Part shown: positions 1 to 11,800 of the stretch, one piece after another | Layout: each line of letters starts with the position of its first letter | How positions within the stretch are numbered: the first letter of the stretch is position 1 | Assembly (NCBI RefSeq): GCF_036785885.1 | Contig: NC_092317.1 | Coordinates: 3,412,501 to 3,476,500 of the forward strand | Reading direction: 5' to 3' | DNA from: Coffea arabica | Lineage: Eukaryota > Streptophyta > Magnoliopsida > Gentianales > Rubiaceae | Length of the DNA stretch: 64,000 nucleotides | Translations under genes and position numbers: made by a program | Notes under the pieces: generated by a model | Database searches by the model: none | Told to the model about the DNA's origin: nothing | What the model saw: only the letters and a program-made list of their open reading frames with translations

Positions 1-2367
1 TCATAATTGCACCTTGTTCTTAACACGGGTGTATACTTTCTTGATTCCAAGTCATCAAGAGCTTCCTTCTGATGCTTCTTTTGTAAAACTAATTCATAGA
101 TATTAAAAAATTCTTTCAAGGTTGTCTGGCTATTTACATACCCATCGAAGAAAGGGCTCATGCAATCTCCTGGAGGAAAAGTAACTAGTCCCGCAAAAAA
201 GGTATCTTTCAAGTAAACTGGAGCCCATCTTTCTCGCTCTTCGTAATAAGTCTGAAGCCATTTATGATCTCTGAGTCCAAAGTGCTGGATCATTTCCTCC
301 CAAGCCATTTCAAATTCATCAGCTTTCAGTGAATTGTAAACTGTTCTATTAAGTACATCTTGAAAGACTTTCGATGCCCCCACTTCTAATTTATCAAGAA
401 TGCTTTGCATGACGAGGGGCAAATATAAACGATGGTGAGTCCTGGGAAAAACCTCAGAGATTGCACTTTGCAAGGCCTTGCAGCGGTCTGTTAAAACTGT
501 TTGTGGAGGACGTCCCGACATACATGAAAGCCATGCTCTCAGCAACCAAATGTAAGTCTCCATGGTTTCATCTACAAGTAAGCCACAAGCTAACAAAATA
601 GACTGCAGATGGTGATCTACTCCAACAAATAACAACAGAGGAATATTGTAGCTTTTTGACAAACAAGTTGTGTCGATTGCTACCACATCGCCAAAATAAC
701 CATATGCAGCCCTGGACCTGGAATCAATCCAAAGCACATTCCTCAAATGCCCTTCATCATTTAGATCCATAACATAGAAAAAATTGGGGTTTGTCAACTG
801 CAGCCGACCAAAAAAGTTAGATATATATTCTGCTTCGCCTTGATGAAGTTTCAAATGCTTGGACTGGTCAACTTGGTTCCCACTCTCTCTTTCATTTGAG
901 CTTCTGTTGCCCACCGTATCAATTACAGGAGTACGATACAACTTGATTGTCCGTACTTCCACATCAACAGATGGTTCCAACTTCCTCTTGCTCCCTGGGT
1001 CCATCTTCTTGTGTGATTTACAGTTTTGAACCCTTTCAGGGTCAAATGGATGGTTATGTTCGATCTTCACTTCATCCACCCTCCACCTGTTGGACTCCAC
1101 TAATCTCAACCTTATCATTGCTAGGCAACCGGTTCTTGTTTCCTTTCTTCTACTGCTTGCTTCTTTCATTGTTTTGAAACCTTCACAGTTACAACAGAGC
1201 ACTGCGCCACGTTTCTCCTTGCTGTTACGTTTTGTCCACGAAGATTTAACCCTGATTGCAAATCCAAGCTCTTTGGCATAGCAGTTATAATAATTATAGG
1301 CATCATCATAAGATTCAAATTCCATCCCAACCACAGGTGGAAGATAGTCCTTTGCCCCAGAGACAAGATTCTGATCGTCTATGACTGTATCTCTATCTAT
1401 GCCGTTGTCAAGGTTACCACATTGAATCTCAAGCATCTGTTCACTATTATGATCATGGCCATTCCTTTCAAAATCAAGCACCTGCTTGTCATTCTCAAGG
1501 TCATCCCTGTTAATTCCAAGCATCTGATCAGCAGTGTTAGCTATATCAACATGTTCAATTGCAAGAACCTGGTTACTGTCATCTCCAAGGTCAGTACTTT
1601 CAAATCCGAAGACTTCCTCCCCATCAATCTCTTGCTCGCTGCCTTCATCTTGGTGCAGTTGTTCGCCATCCTCTGAACTCCCTTCCATCTGGAGTCCGAA
1701 AGGACAAAAATAAGTCGACCAGAAAACATATTTCCCTATGTTTCAAAAACAAGTTTTTCAAATACAATGCTACAGTAATATACAAACAAAAACAATTCAA
1801 AAAAAATTCCATATAAAAGTTTTTCATATACACTGTTATGGTCAAAAACAGCTAATCCAAACGAAGCAATAGTAAACCAGTACAACAAACCACGAATGAC
1901 AAACTAGGTGAATTTCAAGTAGCTACAACTATATTAAACTTCAATTCCTTGAACATTTCTCCAGTAAATTCAACAATCATGCTACAAATGATAAACTGAA
2001 GTAAAATTAAAATTCCAAGAATTTCTATTCTACTACCACTTTGGGGTTAAATAAATTAAGTAACTATACAGCAAGCTGCAAGTTACCCATCTTTACTTTC
2101 AACTTTACCCGGCATGCCCCATTAAAACGAACTCACACAATGCGGCAATTAAGCAGCTAAATGCTCTGAAACTCCACAATTTTCCGGGAAGAAGAACATA
2201 ACCCCCAAAAAAAAAAAGATTTATTAAACAATGATCCAACGTAGACAGCATAGGAAACGTGATTAATCGATAAGAGAGGACAAATGAGAGATTCTTACGG
2301 TGATTTCAATATCTGGGTTCGGCGATAAGCCCTCGTCGGCCGGAGGAAAATTGTGGTCGTCCGTCAT
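1..2367 (-). CDS. FAR1-related sequence (FRS/FHY3 family) protein, partial
   Basis: Nuclear factor descended from a Mutator-like transposase; characterised members (FHY3, FAR1) act in phytochrome A signalling. Exon 1 is 2299-2367 (23 codons, starting MTDDHNFPPADEG). Exon 2 runs from 1688 leftwards and is open to the window edge, giving about 585 residues, so the C-terminus (rest of the transposase region and the SWIM finger of the family) lies outside. Visible parts: an acidic N-terminus with imperfect repeats of the type QMLGINRDDLEN; a FAR1 DNA-binding domain at about residues 146-239 ending in EHNHPFD; and a MULE transposase domain with the aspartates of AIDTTC (about 360) and LTDRCK (about 424). 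The reading frame has no break, so this looks like a domesticated gene and not a decayed transposon. Unusually, the place where many relatives have a C-x-x-H motif reads HHRLYLPLVMQS. Which FRS subgroup it belongs to is not resolved. Confidence 0.9.
1737..1862. mobile_element. MITE copy inside the FRS intron
   Basis: The block starting TTTCAAAAACAAGTTTTTCA and ending in TAATCCAAAC lies in the first intron (1689-2298) of the FRS gene. It matches a second copy at 16358-16550 over most of its length, including the ACAATNNTANAGTAATA core and the TTTTTCATATACACTGTTA stretch. The other copy starts with GTTTGGATTA, the reverse complement of this copy's right end, so the pair together define the terminal repeat. 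No target duplication is clear here. Confidence 0.6.
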
Positions 2368-3269
2368 GGTTGAAGTAGGAGCTGTCACGTGACTTGTGTC
2401 AAAGTCGGGCAGGTTAATGTTCTCTCGACCGAGTTCAACTTTTTCTTTATTAGTTATTGGCCCTTGTATTTTGTTGGTTTTACGGAAAGCGTAGGCCGAA
2501 GCATTAGAGCAGAGTAAATGAACACATTTAGAGCAAGAAGTAGTAGAATTGGAACATCGTCAAAGCGTTAGGGTCTTATATTGGAAGTAGTGGTAACAAA
2601 TAAAGAGGTAAATTGATTGATCTAGACATAATAACAAAAAGTTGGTAATAATATGCTATAAAATGTGGTGAGAGAAGAAAAAATATTAAGCATAATGCAA
2701 TCATCTATAATGATTAAATTATCTCTTCTTTGGCAATTAGAACATTATTTCTCTAAAATTACTTATATATATATATAACAAAGATACATAAAAAGCTAAA
2801 AGAATTAAACAAATAAAAAATTGCAAGCATGAAGAGAGTGATATTTATGTCTATTAGTACATGTATTGTTAATGTATACAAGATTAGTCTCTTATTTATT
2901 AAGATAACACTTCAATTAAATACGTCTTTGAACGAGAAAAGGTACTTAAAATTACCTTAACATACTTGTTACTGGCTAAGAGGCAAACAGTATTAACAAC
3001 GTTGATGAATGGAAAAGAAATAATCTTTAAATAGTCCCAACTGAAAAGAAATTAAGTTAATAACACAAGATTTTTGCAATTTCACTTGCTCAAAATATTC
3101 ACTAACTTCCTTAGGGGGCACTGTGAAATCAATCAAAAGATACCACTTTTTTGTGAGAACTTCAATAGTATGAGGTGGAGCTTTCAAAAGTTTGAAAAGG
3201 CAGATTAAGTAGTCAGTGGTGTTGGTTATGCTCAAAATTCCCTCCACTCTCTCAACCTCATATCATCAA
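2368..3269. other. Intergenic region between divergent FRS and hydrolase genes
   Basis: About 900 bases separate the two divergent start codons, so both promoters and 5' leaders must lie here. The middle (2600-3000) is very AT-rich with a short TA run near 2766-2776. I see no convincing coding sequence or RNA gene. Confidence 0.6.
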
Positions 3270-6200
3270 ATGGCCTTCTTTCTGGGGTCTCCTCCTCCAC
3301 CAACTCGCCTGAACTTCCAAGCTTCCTCATCTTGCTCCACCTCCTCATCTTCCTCGCGGTTCAACAGCACCGCTGGACGTGTCCATGGATTTTGGACTAG
3401 TAGAAGCAAAAGAAAACCAAGGTTTCCTAAAATCTTTGCCAAAGCTTCAGAAAAGGAGGACAATGACAAGCCAGCATTCAACCCTTTTGGATTTGTCACC
3501 GATAATCCTTCCAGTAAGAGTGCTATTCAACTCCCTGAATCCCCTGCCGAGGACGGCAATGTCGGCCAAATGCTTTCCGTAAGCAACTCCGATCTGCTTT
3601 GCTGTCAATACTACAGCAGTCTTTTTGGCCTTTGTATCTTAAAATGTGTATGCACATTCTAGTAGTTATTTGTAATTTACGTTTGTTTTGGCATTTTCGA
3701 TGAATGCCTTAATGCCTATGCCCTAATAACTTAGCAGTCTTCCCCGCTTTAGCAACTTGAACAACTGAAATCTTGTCTCTGCCCCACTTTTTAGAAAGTT
3801 ACAGTGGACTTCGATGTGAGCATAAAAACTGTCATGTCGGCTAAAGATTAGACGCTGCCAATCAAGATCTTTGCATTGAAATTTCCATGTAGAACCTTGA
3901 GCTAGCTAGGATTGTTGGAGTCTTGTGAATTGTGCAATTTTATTGTTTGTAAATCTCTCTCTAATGTTTGTTTGAAAGGGAAACAAAAACTTGTTGGCCT
4001 TTCGAATTAAAGCTGAAGCACCTCGAGTGCAACCTGAATAGAAATCACCACTTAAGGACTTGAGCTTATCAATCTATATCTCATTTTAGAAGGACAAAAC
4101 TTATGCAGCATCCACAATGTCATGCTTGCTGCGCAAGGTGATCCCAAAGGCAAAAGTGAACAAGAAAAACTGCATTGGACAGTAACTCCTTATAAATCTT
4201 CTTGCTGATTTTTTTTCCTTCTGCATTCGAATTATATTTTCTGTTTAAGAAGATGCTTCCTGTGAGAAAGGTTAAGGTGTGGAAGGGAGATATCTGCATC
4301 GTCTTTCCAGTTTGTAGAGAAATGCTTCATTCAGTGTGATGTGATGATTTAGCATTCAGGGGTTAATGTACTTGTACTCCTGTTTACAGAGAATAGAAGA
4401 CAAAGGAAGGGAATATGGCTCATACATCAAATCTGGAGGGCTAAGATGGTTTGTGAGAGAAACAGGTCAACTATGCATTTTGCTGCTGTTGGTTATTTTC
4501 TTCTACAGGACTCAAGAAAATCTGTCTGCCCTTTGCAGGGTCAGCTGCAAGCAGACGTGGAACCATTGTGTTTCTTCATGGGGCTCCAACACAATCTTAT
4601 AGCTATCGTAATGTCATGTCTCGGGTCAGCTTCCTCTCTAAGCTAAACCTAAGGTTGTATCGAACTCTGTGCAATCAGAAAACCAGGATGCTACTGCAGC
4701 TTAAGTTTTTTGCCTTTTTCCAATTTTCCTCTTTATTTCACTTTTATAGTTCTGAGTTAGCCAACTGTTTTGCGCCTGTACATGTCTTTGAGAACTTGGC
4801 ACATTTCTAAAGCAACAAAAAGTATTGACTCTAGAGAAGAAAAATTTTGTCGTACTTTAGTGAACTTATAAATCTGATAATGCAAAAGGAAAAAGAAAAT
4901 TACAAAAGAATGCACGGTTAGCAATCAGAAAACACTACAGTGCTACATTGGTAAAATTATACATGTTTGAGCAAGTATTTATCCATTTATTGTTGACACC
5001 ATCTTACATGGTGGTTTATCATTTCATCTGTGTTAATCTGTGACTAACATCTTTGTTTACCAGATGGCAGATTCTGGGTTTCACTGCTTTGCACCAGACT
5101 GGATAGGATTTGGGTTTAGTGACAAGCCACAGCCTGGATATGGTTTTGATTACACTGGTTGGTAAATTTTGCAAAGATTCAGATCTGACAGTATTAGAGA
5201 AGAATTTTATGTGGCGCTATTGCTTCGTTTCTGAGATTATGAGAAATTCATTGTGACAGAAACAGAGTTCCATGACGGATTTGATAAGTTACTAGATGTC
5301 CTTGGGGTCACATCTCCATTTTTCCTCGTTGTTCAGGTTAGAAAAGGTTTCATCAAGCTAAAGATCTATAGAAGTGATATTCTTATTGGTACATGCAAAG
5401 CAACACGTACCCTCAAAAAATTGTTTGATATTTAGTTTTTAATGTACATCCTACACTGCAAGTTTTGATTGCTCAAGAGTTGCAGGATTTGCCGTGGTGT
5501 ATGAATATCATGATCTAACGGTAGTCAAATCACATTTCTAAACTCTCCTATTATCATTTTTGCGCAGGGATTCCTTGTAGGCTCTTATGGATTGACTTGG
5601 GCTTTAAAGAACCAAAATAAAATATCAAAGCTGGCAATTCTGAACACTCCATTGACAGTTTCATCTCCTATTCCTGGACTCTTTAAACAGCTCAGGTTTA
5701 ATTTTTAAGTGTTGAGCATTGGTGTAAATTCATCAAGCAGTAACTTCGTTAAAAATTGATGAGTCAAATTATATTCTTCATATATAAATCTGGAGATGTT
5801 GATTTTACTCAATTAGTTTGAGAATCTATCTAGTGCGTCAACGAATATTGTCTTCTTTGAATCTCTCATAACATGTTGTCTTCTTTTTTGGGGGATTAAG
5901 TCACTATGGTTAACCACTAATTTGTTTAGGTTTGGAAGATAATATGCATATGTGACCCCCCCCTCCCCCCTCCCCCCTCCCTTTTCCCGGCATCCCCCTC
6001 TGTAGCATATTCAAACAGAAGTTTAGTGAGTTGACTTCAGTAATATTATACATCTTTTGTACGTTTCAACTGAGACTTGGATTTTCATGAAGTCATCCTA
6101 CTGTATAACAGTTAAAAGCAGTTAATTCAGAATAATTGACATTACTAATTCTTGGAAGCATCTGCTTCCAGATTTCTCGTTAGATACACCCAAAAAGTAA

Positions 6201-8360
6201 TTATAGGAAACTCAGAAGCAGCATATTGTCTGGCTAAACATTCCACGTATACCTGCTTCTGATGCAGTGACACTTTGGAAGAAAATTAGACAGTGACGTA
6301 CTTTCTGACCATATGGACATGTTAATTGAACCCCTCAGTATGTTGTTTGACTGTATTGATCCATGCTTCTTGTTCTTGGTGAAATGGAAAAGGAGAGAAG
6401 TGGAGAGGTCAATCTGAAAACAGTTGATAACTGCCCTTTTACTTTTAACGTCAAACATCAAAAGCAACAGGCTGACACGGAAACTCTCTTTTCTTCTGCA
6501 TCGGAAAAGAGTGTAAAGGCTATGTCATAGAGAGCTTTTGTTGATGATATGCTTTCATGTCTCATGGCCATTTTCTTTCATTCGGCTTATAATCCACAAT
6601 TTGAAGAAAGTGGTTGACCTGTTTCCTTAATAGTCTACAAATGGTTTATCCACGGTTTGATTGCCAATACTTATTATGCTGATGAAGAAATGAACATCAT
6701 AAAAAACAGAGATGCTGCCATATTTTTTCTCGAGGATCTTGTTTGCTATTCAAAGTATGGTATACTATGTTGTCTTAATTCTGTATTATACGCCACTAAA
6801 GCTTATATAGTATGTTCTTAGAAAGTATGCTTACATTACCGTTTCTTTCCACTATCTCTGTTATCTATAGGATTCCATTCTTGGGTGAGTTCACTTGCCA
6901 GAATGCTATTATGGCTGAGAGATTTATTGAAGCAGGTAGCGCGTATGTATCTGGAATTTGTTCTGGAAGTAACATTATAGATACTTTTTATTGAACTACA
7001 GTGAGATAGATTGTAACTTTGTATGGTAGGGTATGTTGAAACTTGAACGAATAATCTCAGAAAAGTATAACAAATCAAAACAGAAGATAAACCAGCTCTA
7101 ATGGGATAAGAATTTGCTCTGGCCATCTTGCGTTACACATATAATGTCCAACAGAACATCCAAAATTCATGTATGTAAGTTATACACATTAAGCATTATG
7201 AAACTGGAAACGCTGTGCCTTTGCCTTTCTAGGCTTCCAAAACTAACTAGATCTTCGCATTTTTCTTGATTCATTTTGTGCTCTTTTGTTTTTTTAAACA
7301 CGAGACCGGCTTTCATGGCAGTTATGTTTTGAAGCTGGAGAAGGCTGAGGTGTACAGATTACCATATTTGTCAAGCAGCGGACCCGGATTTGGTCTGGTT
7401 TTCACTCTAATCATCATGCTTCCTCTTTTTATTGAAAATGAACATGTTGGATTACCAGCTAGTCTTTCTCAGTTCACTGTTGCTATGACACTAAAAAGCA
7501 TCATTTTTTTTTTGGAGCAAAAATGGTTTCCTCCGAGATACCCTCTCGTAGTAATGTTCTCTTGTATGTTTTGGTTTCCAGCACTGCTTGAAGCAGCAAA
7601 AAAAGTGAACTTCAATGAGTTGTTGGGTGAAATTTCATGTGGGTTTGCTTCAGGAAGGTAAATTTATGTATTTAATTTGTAATAGTGTTAACAGGAGTTG
7701 CAAATCCCTGTTATGTTTGTACGCTATGTATACCTACCTGTAAAGTATACCTTCAGGTGGAGAAGTCATTGCAGCTGAATGTAGCTAACAATGAATTAAA
7801 CCAAGCATGTGTTTTGAAGTGAAGTGCAAAATCATGTTTTTGAGTAACTAATAGGCTGAAGCAAAAGTGTTAGGGGAACTTTCGGTGCTGCAAAACCGCA
7901 TAGAATTATTCAGCAATAATCATATACACTACAGCTGATTGGGCCTGCAATTCTGAAAGTCGTTGAATCTAATGTTATCAAACGAAACCTTTCCACAGCA
8001 AATTTTCAAATCTTATACTGATAGCTTTTGTTGTTTAAGGCTGTTAGCACTGCTTTTGTTGTGCTTTTGACACTGGAATGATCTGCATACTGATTACAGG
8101 TGGGATAAACCAATCTTAGTTGCATGGGGAATATCGGACAAGTATCTTCCTCAATCAGTGGCAGAAGAATTCCAGAAAGGAAATCCCGAGGTTGTCAAGC
8201 TTGAGTTAATTGAAGGTGCAGGTCATATGCCGCAAGAGGACTGGTATAAAACTCAAAACTCTTTACTCAACAAAATTCCCGCTACGTGCTTGGTTTTTAT
8301 TGCTGTTTTACCATTAACAGGCCAGAGAAAGTTGTTGATGCCTTGAGAATATCCTTCTGA
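3270..8360 (+). CDS. Plastid-type alpha/beta hydrolase (haloalkane dehalogenase-like)
   Basis: Eleven exons: 3270-3578, 4390-4465, 4509-4624, 5064-5157, 5260-5336, 5568-5695, 6871-6942, 7322-7392, 7582-7657, 8100-8243 and 8321-8360. They join in frame to 400 residues. The first 70 or so residues are rich in Ser, Pro, Arg and Lys and lack acidic residues, like a chloroplast transit peptide; the mature part starts near AFNPFGFVTDNPSS. Hydrolase landmarks in order: oxyanion-hole HGAPTQS, the SYRNVM helix, a nucleophile-elbow-like VGSYGLTWAL, a candidate acid in WGISDKYLP and the histidine of GAGHMPQEDW. The dehalogenase GHDWG elbow is absent, so that name is only structural. It closely resembles an uncharacterised Arabidopsis hydrolase (from memory At4g12830). 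An upstream in-frame ATG exists at 3216; I chose 3270 because MAFFLGSPPPP gives a more normal transit peptide. Substrate unknown. Confidence 0.9.
5956..5981 (+). repeat. C-rich tract with G-quadruplex potential on the minus strand
   Basis: Within hydrolase intron 6 the sequence is eight C, T, six C, T, six C, T, three C. The complementary strand therefore has four G-runs of three or more separated by single A loops, a near-ideal G-quadruplex pattern; the C strand could form an i-motif. Confidence 0.85.
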
Positions 8361-8856
8361 ACCGCAAGGAGCCAACCCATTGCGTACATCAACGACAAGC
8401 CCCCATATGTGACTGAACCTTGGAAACTACTTGGGGAAATGTACTTTATTGGTTACCGCAATTCTAAATTTAACATCAAAAGATCGCATACAAGTCAAAT
8501 GTATTCTTAGCTAAAAGCTAGATTCCGCCTATAGTCATTTCTTGTTTTACTGCTTCCCGTGGTGGGGATTCACAGTTATAACTGTTGGGAAGGTCCAACT
8601 TAAGGCTTCATTGAATTAGCTAAATTGCCAATCATTCAAAAGGAGCATCTACAACTTCCTACAGAAACTTAATCATCAAAGTTTCTACGGCAGATCAAAA
8701 CTAAAATGAGCATGAAGGGAATTACAACAGGTTTGAGGCACTGTAAATTCCTTACAAAAAGCAACAATACCATGCTTGGTACCTGATCCCTATTGTTTCA
8801 GAATAAGGGTAGGGAGTATAGACAAATCACAAGTGACGAATGCATATCATCAACTA
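8361..8856. other. Convergent 3' region of hydrolase and FPG1
   Basis: The 496 bases between the two stop codons must hold both 3' untranslated regions and polyadenylation sites. No further gene is seen. Confidence 0.6.
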
Positions 8857-11800
8857 TTATACTTTCTTCCTGGTCAACCTCCTGGTCTGACTGGTATCAA
8901 CCTTTTCCTTGGGTGCCTTCTGAGCCTTGGCTTCTTTTCCATTTTTCTGATTCCCATCGTAATTTTTGTCATCATCACTTTCAACTGGCTTTCTTTTCCT
9001 AGCAGAATTTTTCCCTGTATCTTTCTTGAACTCAATTCCACTATCATCTTTGCAGCTTCCCTTGGGCATACTTCTTGCAGTAAGTTTCTTATTTCCATTT
9101 TTCTTTGGATCTTCATCGCCATAGTCTCCATCATTATCATCATTGGAATCATCACCAGCCACATTGGGACTTTTCTTGGGCTTCGCTTTCACAGGGGCAT
9201 TTGTACCTCTAGCAGCCTTTTTCCCTCCTATCACTTTGGATTTTCTAGTTTTTGCATCTTCCTCACTTTCTGGTTCATCATCATCATTATCATCACTACC
9301 AACACCTTTTTTAGAATTTTTGGTGTTTTTAGCTGAGCTTTTCTGTGGTTTACTTGCTTCTTTTGCAGCTTGTGCTCCCCCGAGTTTTTGAAGTTCTGGC
9401 ACGTAAGCTGTCGTCTGAGGTAAAAGCAGCAGGCAGCTTCAGATAAGATACAAGAATATCATAATCTACAAGTTGCAAGAAACATACCCTGCCACCAGCA
9501 TTGATAAACTCAATTTTCTTCCCTGGCATAAAGAGAAATTTATTATTATCCCAACGGTACACCACTCAAAACAGCTAAAGATTGTATGGTAATAGATGCA
9601 CAAGACCAAATCTAAAAATCCCGCTTTTGTTTTCCAAATCAACGCATGCTTGGATAAAAGGAAAAACTACTCTCTACTCACTACTATAATCAGGAATTCA
9701 AGAAGAATAAATAGAAAAATTGTGGCACAACAGTGATGTGGCACAATTCAGGGCCTCTAGTCAAAGTTTTCCTTTGGTTAGCCTTCTATTACACAGGGCT
9801 TAAACTGGAAGTAGTGTAATATCAATATCTTGAAAAGTTGTGGCTTATCCCAACACGTTAAAGCACAATAAGCATTTATCGATGACACACGCAAGATACC
9901 ACATCAGTCAGGAGTCAAACCATCAACAAAAGCCTTGCCAGGCTTCTTTTCCCGGAAATGGAATATCCAATTACTGGGAAACTGATTACTATCTGCCCCG
10001 ACTTCAATAGCCTTTCCAATCACCTGTAAAATGGAATGTATTGTCAAGATGATGCATACTCTTAAATTATCTCACCCTTAACTTTTCCAGGCTTTTTCCC
10101 CCACCGATAATGAAACAACCATTGACGAGGGAAAGAACCGCAGTCAGCATCAACTTGTACAGCAAATTGTATAACCTAGAAGTATAGTCTCCATAGCACG
10201 ACATGAATAATGAATTCTCAATGAAACAACCTATCAAAATAGAAAAGAAAAAAAATTTAAAAAAAAAAAAAAAAACTTGTGACATTGGATGGTCACCTCA
10301 TTAATACAATTGAGCAATGTTCCACAGACTTCTATGGACATGCTGGAAGCACTTTGCAGGGGATGAATTTTAGCCTGTTCACAAATAGACACACAGAAAA
10401 AAATAAATAATGAATAAATAAAAAAAAACTCCCACTATACGGCCAAAAAAATAATATGTACTAAAGCCATGAATATGCAATTCAAATTTCAAAACAATTA
10501 GCAGAAACTTAACTGGAAAATGTAGAAAATTCTCATCTTAAAAGAGCATTATCAGACAAGAGAAACAGAAAACAAAGAAATCACACTTGTACATGATTCT
10601 ATTATGCCTAAAATTTTCTTTATTATTTTCCTAGAGGGATGTCATGCACAAAAAACGTTCCAGAGTTCCCCGTGTAACTACAAAATATATGCAACCTAAG
10701 GTTAGAACCAAATCCCAATGAACTGACAAAAATGATAGACACTCACCTGATATAGAACTTCATCAGCAACCCAGTTGCCAATTCCTGAGATAAAACCCTG
10801 AGACAAAGCAGTTCAAACATCTACCAGTTGAAAAGAGAATAATTACATTCACTAGACATGTTTTAAAGATACGTTGAAACAGCATTAACCATTCTCATCG
10901 TACACCGAACAAACTGCATCTGCACAGCTAGAATACGAGCATTACAAAGAACATTCAATAGTGGAATGTAAGATATTAATCAAATCCCACTAAATCATCT
11001 TATAAACATGTTTGTCCCCCAAGACTAGAATGACCATAACATCCTCGTAAAAAAGCGCCCCCTGCTCTCTCTATTTTCTAAATACGTTTTTCACAGTAAG
11101 TCCATCTTCCTCGTAACTAAATTTTTGGGGATATGATAGATTAACCAGGAGTCTACAATGGGAAGCAAGTCTCAAAAAATTCAGTTGCTTTACTAAATAA
11201 CACCCACATTTGTCATTTACTTTAAGAATCTTCTAACTACATACTCTAACAAGACACAATGAAACAGTATCCCAAAAATATCAACCATCTTAAGTTGCAA
11301 GGTAATGTGTATTGGCAGATTAGAGGCCAAATAGTAGTCCAATCAACATTTCTGTTACACAATCTTAAAAGGTCCACACAAGTGACCAGAGGGGTGCAGA
11401 AGCCAAAAATATGCATTCCATTAACTACTTCAGCATCAATTTCATCAGTATCCAGAAAATAAAACATCAGTTAGTCAAGATGGAGACCATTTATGGGTAA
11501 TTCAAATAATTAACCCACTACAAAAATATAACAAGGATTTCATAATGATAAAACAATGTAAAAGCAAACAATCACACGTATCCAGGATTATTGTCATTCT
11601 CTATTATTCTGAATCTCAAGCTGAAAGCAAACTTTTTAACCTGATCAAGTAAAAGAGCCTTGATGCCTAAATTCTTTTTACTCAACAACTTATGGAACTC
11701 ATCTACAGCCATAGGCTCCAGCAATGCATCTGGACCAAGTTCAGATATTGGTGGTACTGCAACAGGCTGCAAAAGTGATCCATGATCATCATTTCAATGG

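Noticed and set aside
3216-3269. Upstream in-frame ATG as the hydrolase start
   Set aside because: It would add 18 residues before MAFFLGS; the downstream ATG gives a normal plastid targeting peptide, though the upstream one cannot be excluded.
7266-7661. Continuous 131-codon frame taken as a separate gene
   Set aside because: It is hydrolase exon 8, the in-frame intron 8 and exon 9; reported as possible intron retention instead.
8776-9336. Long plus-strand open frame (186 codons) with many hydrophobic residues
   Set aside because: It is the reverse strand of the Lys/Asp/Glu-rich FPG1 tail, whose codons give Ile/Phe/Leu-rich text when read backwards.
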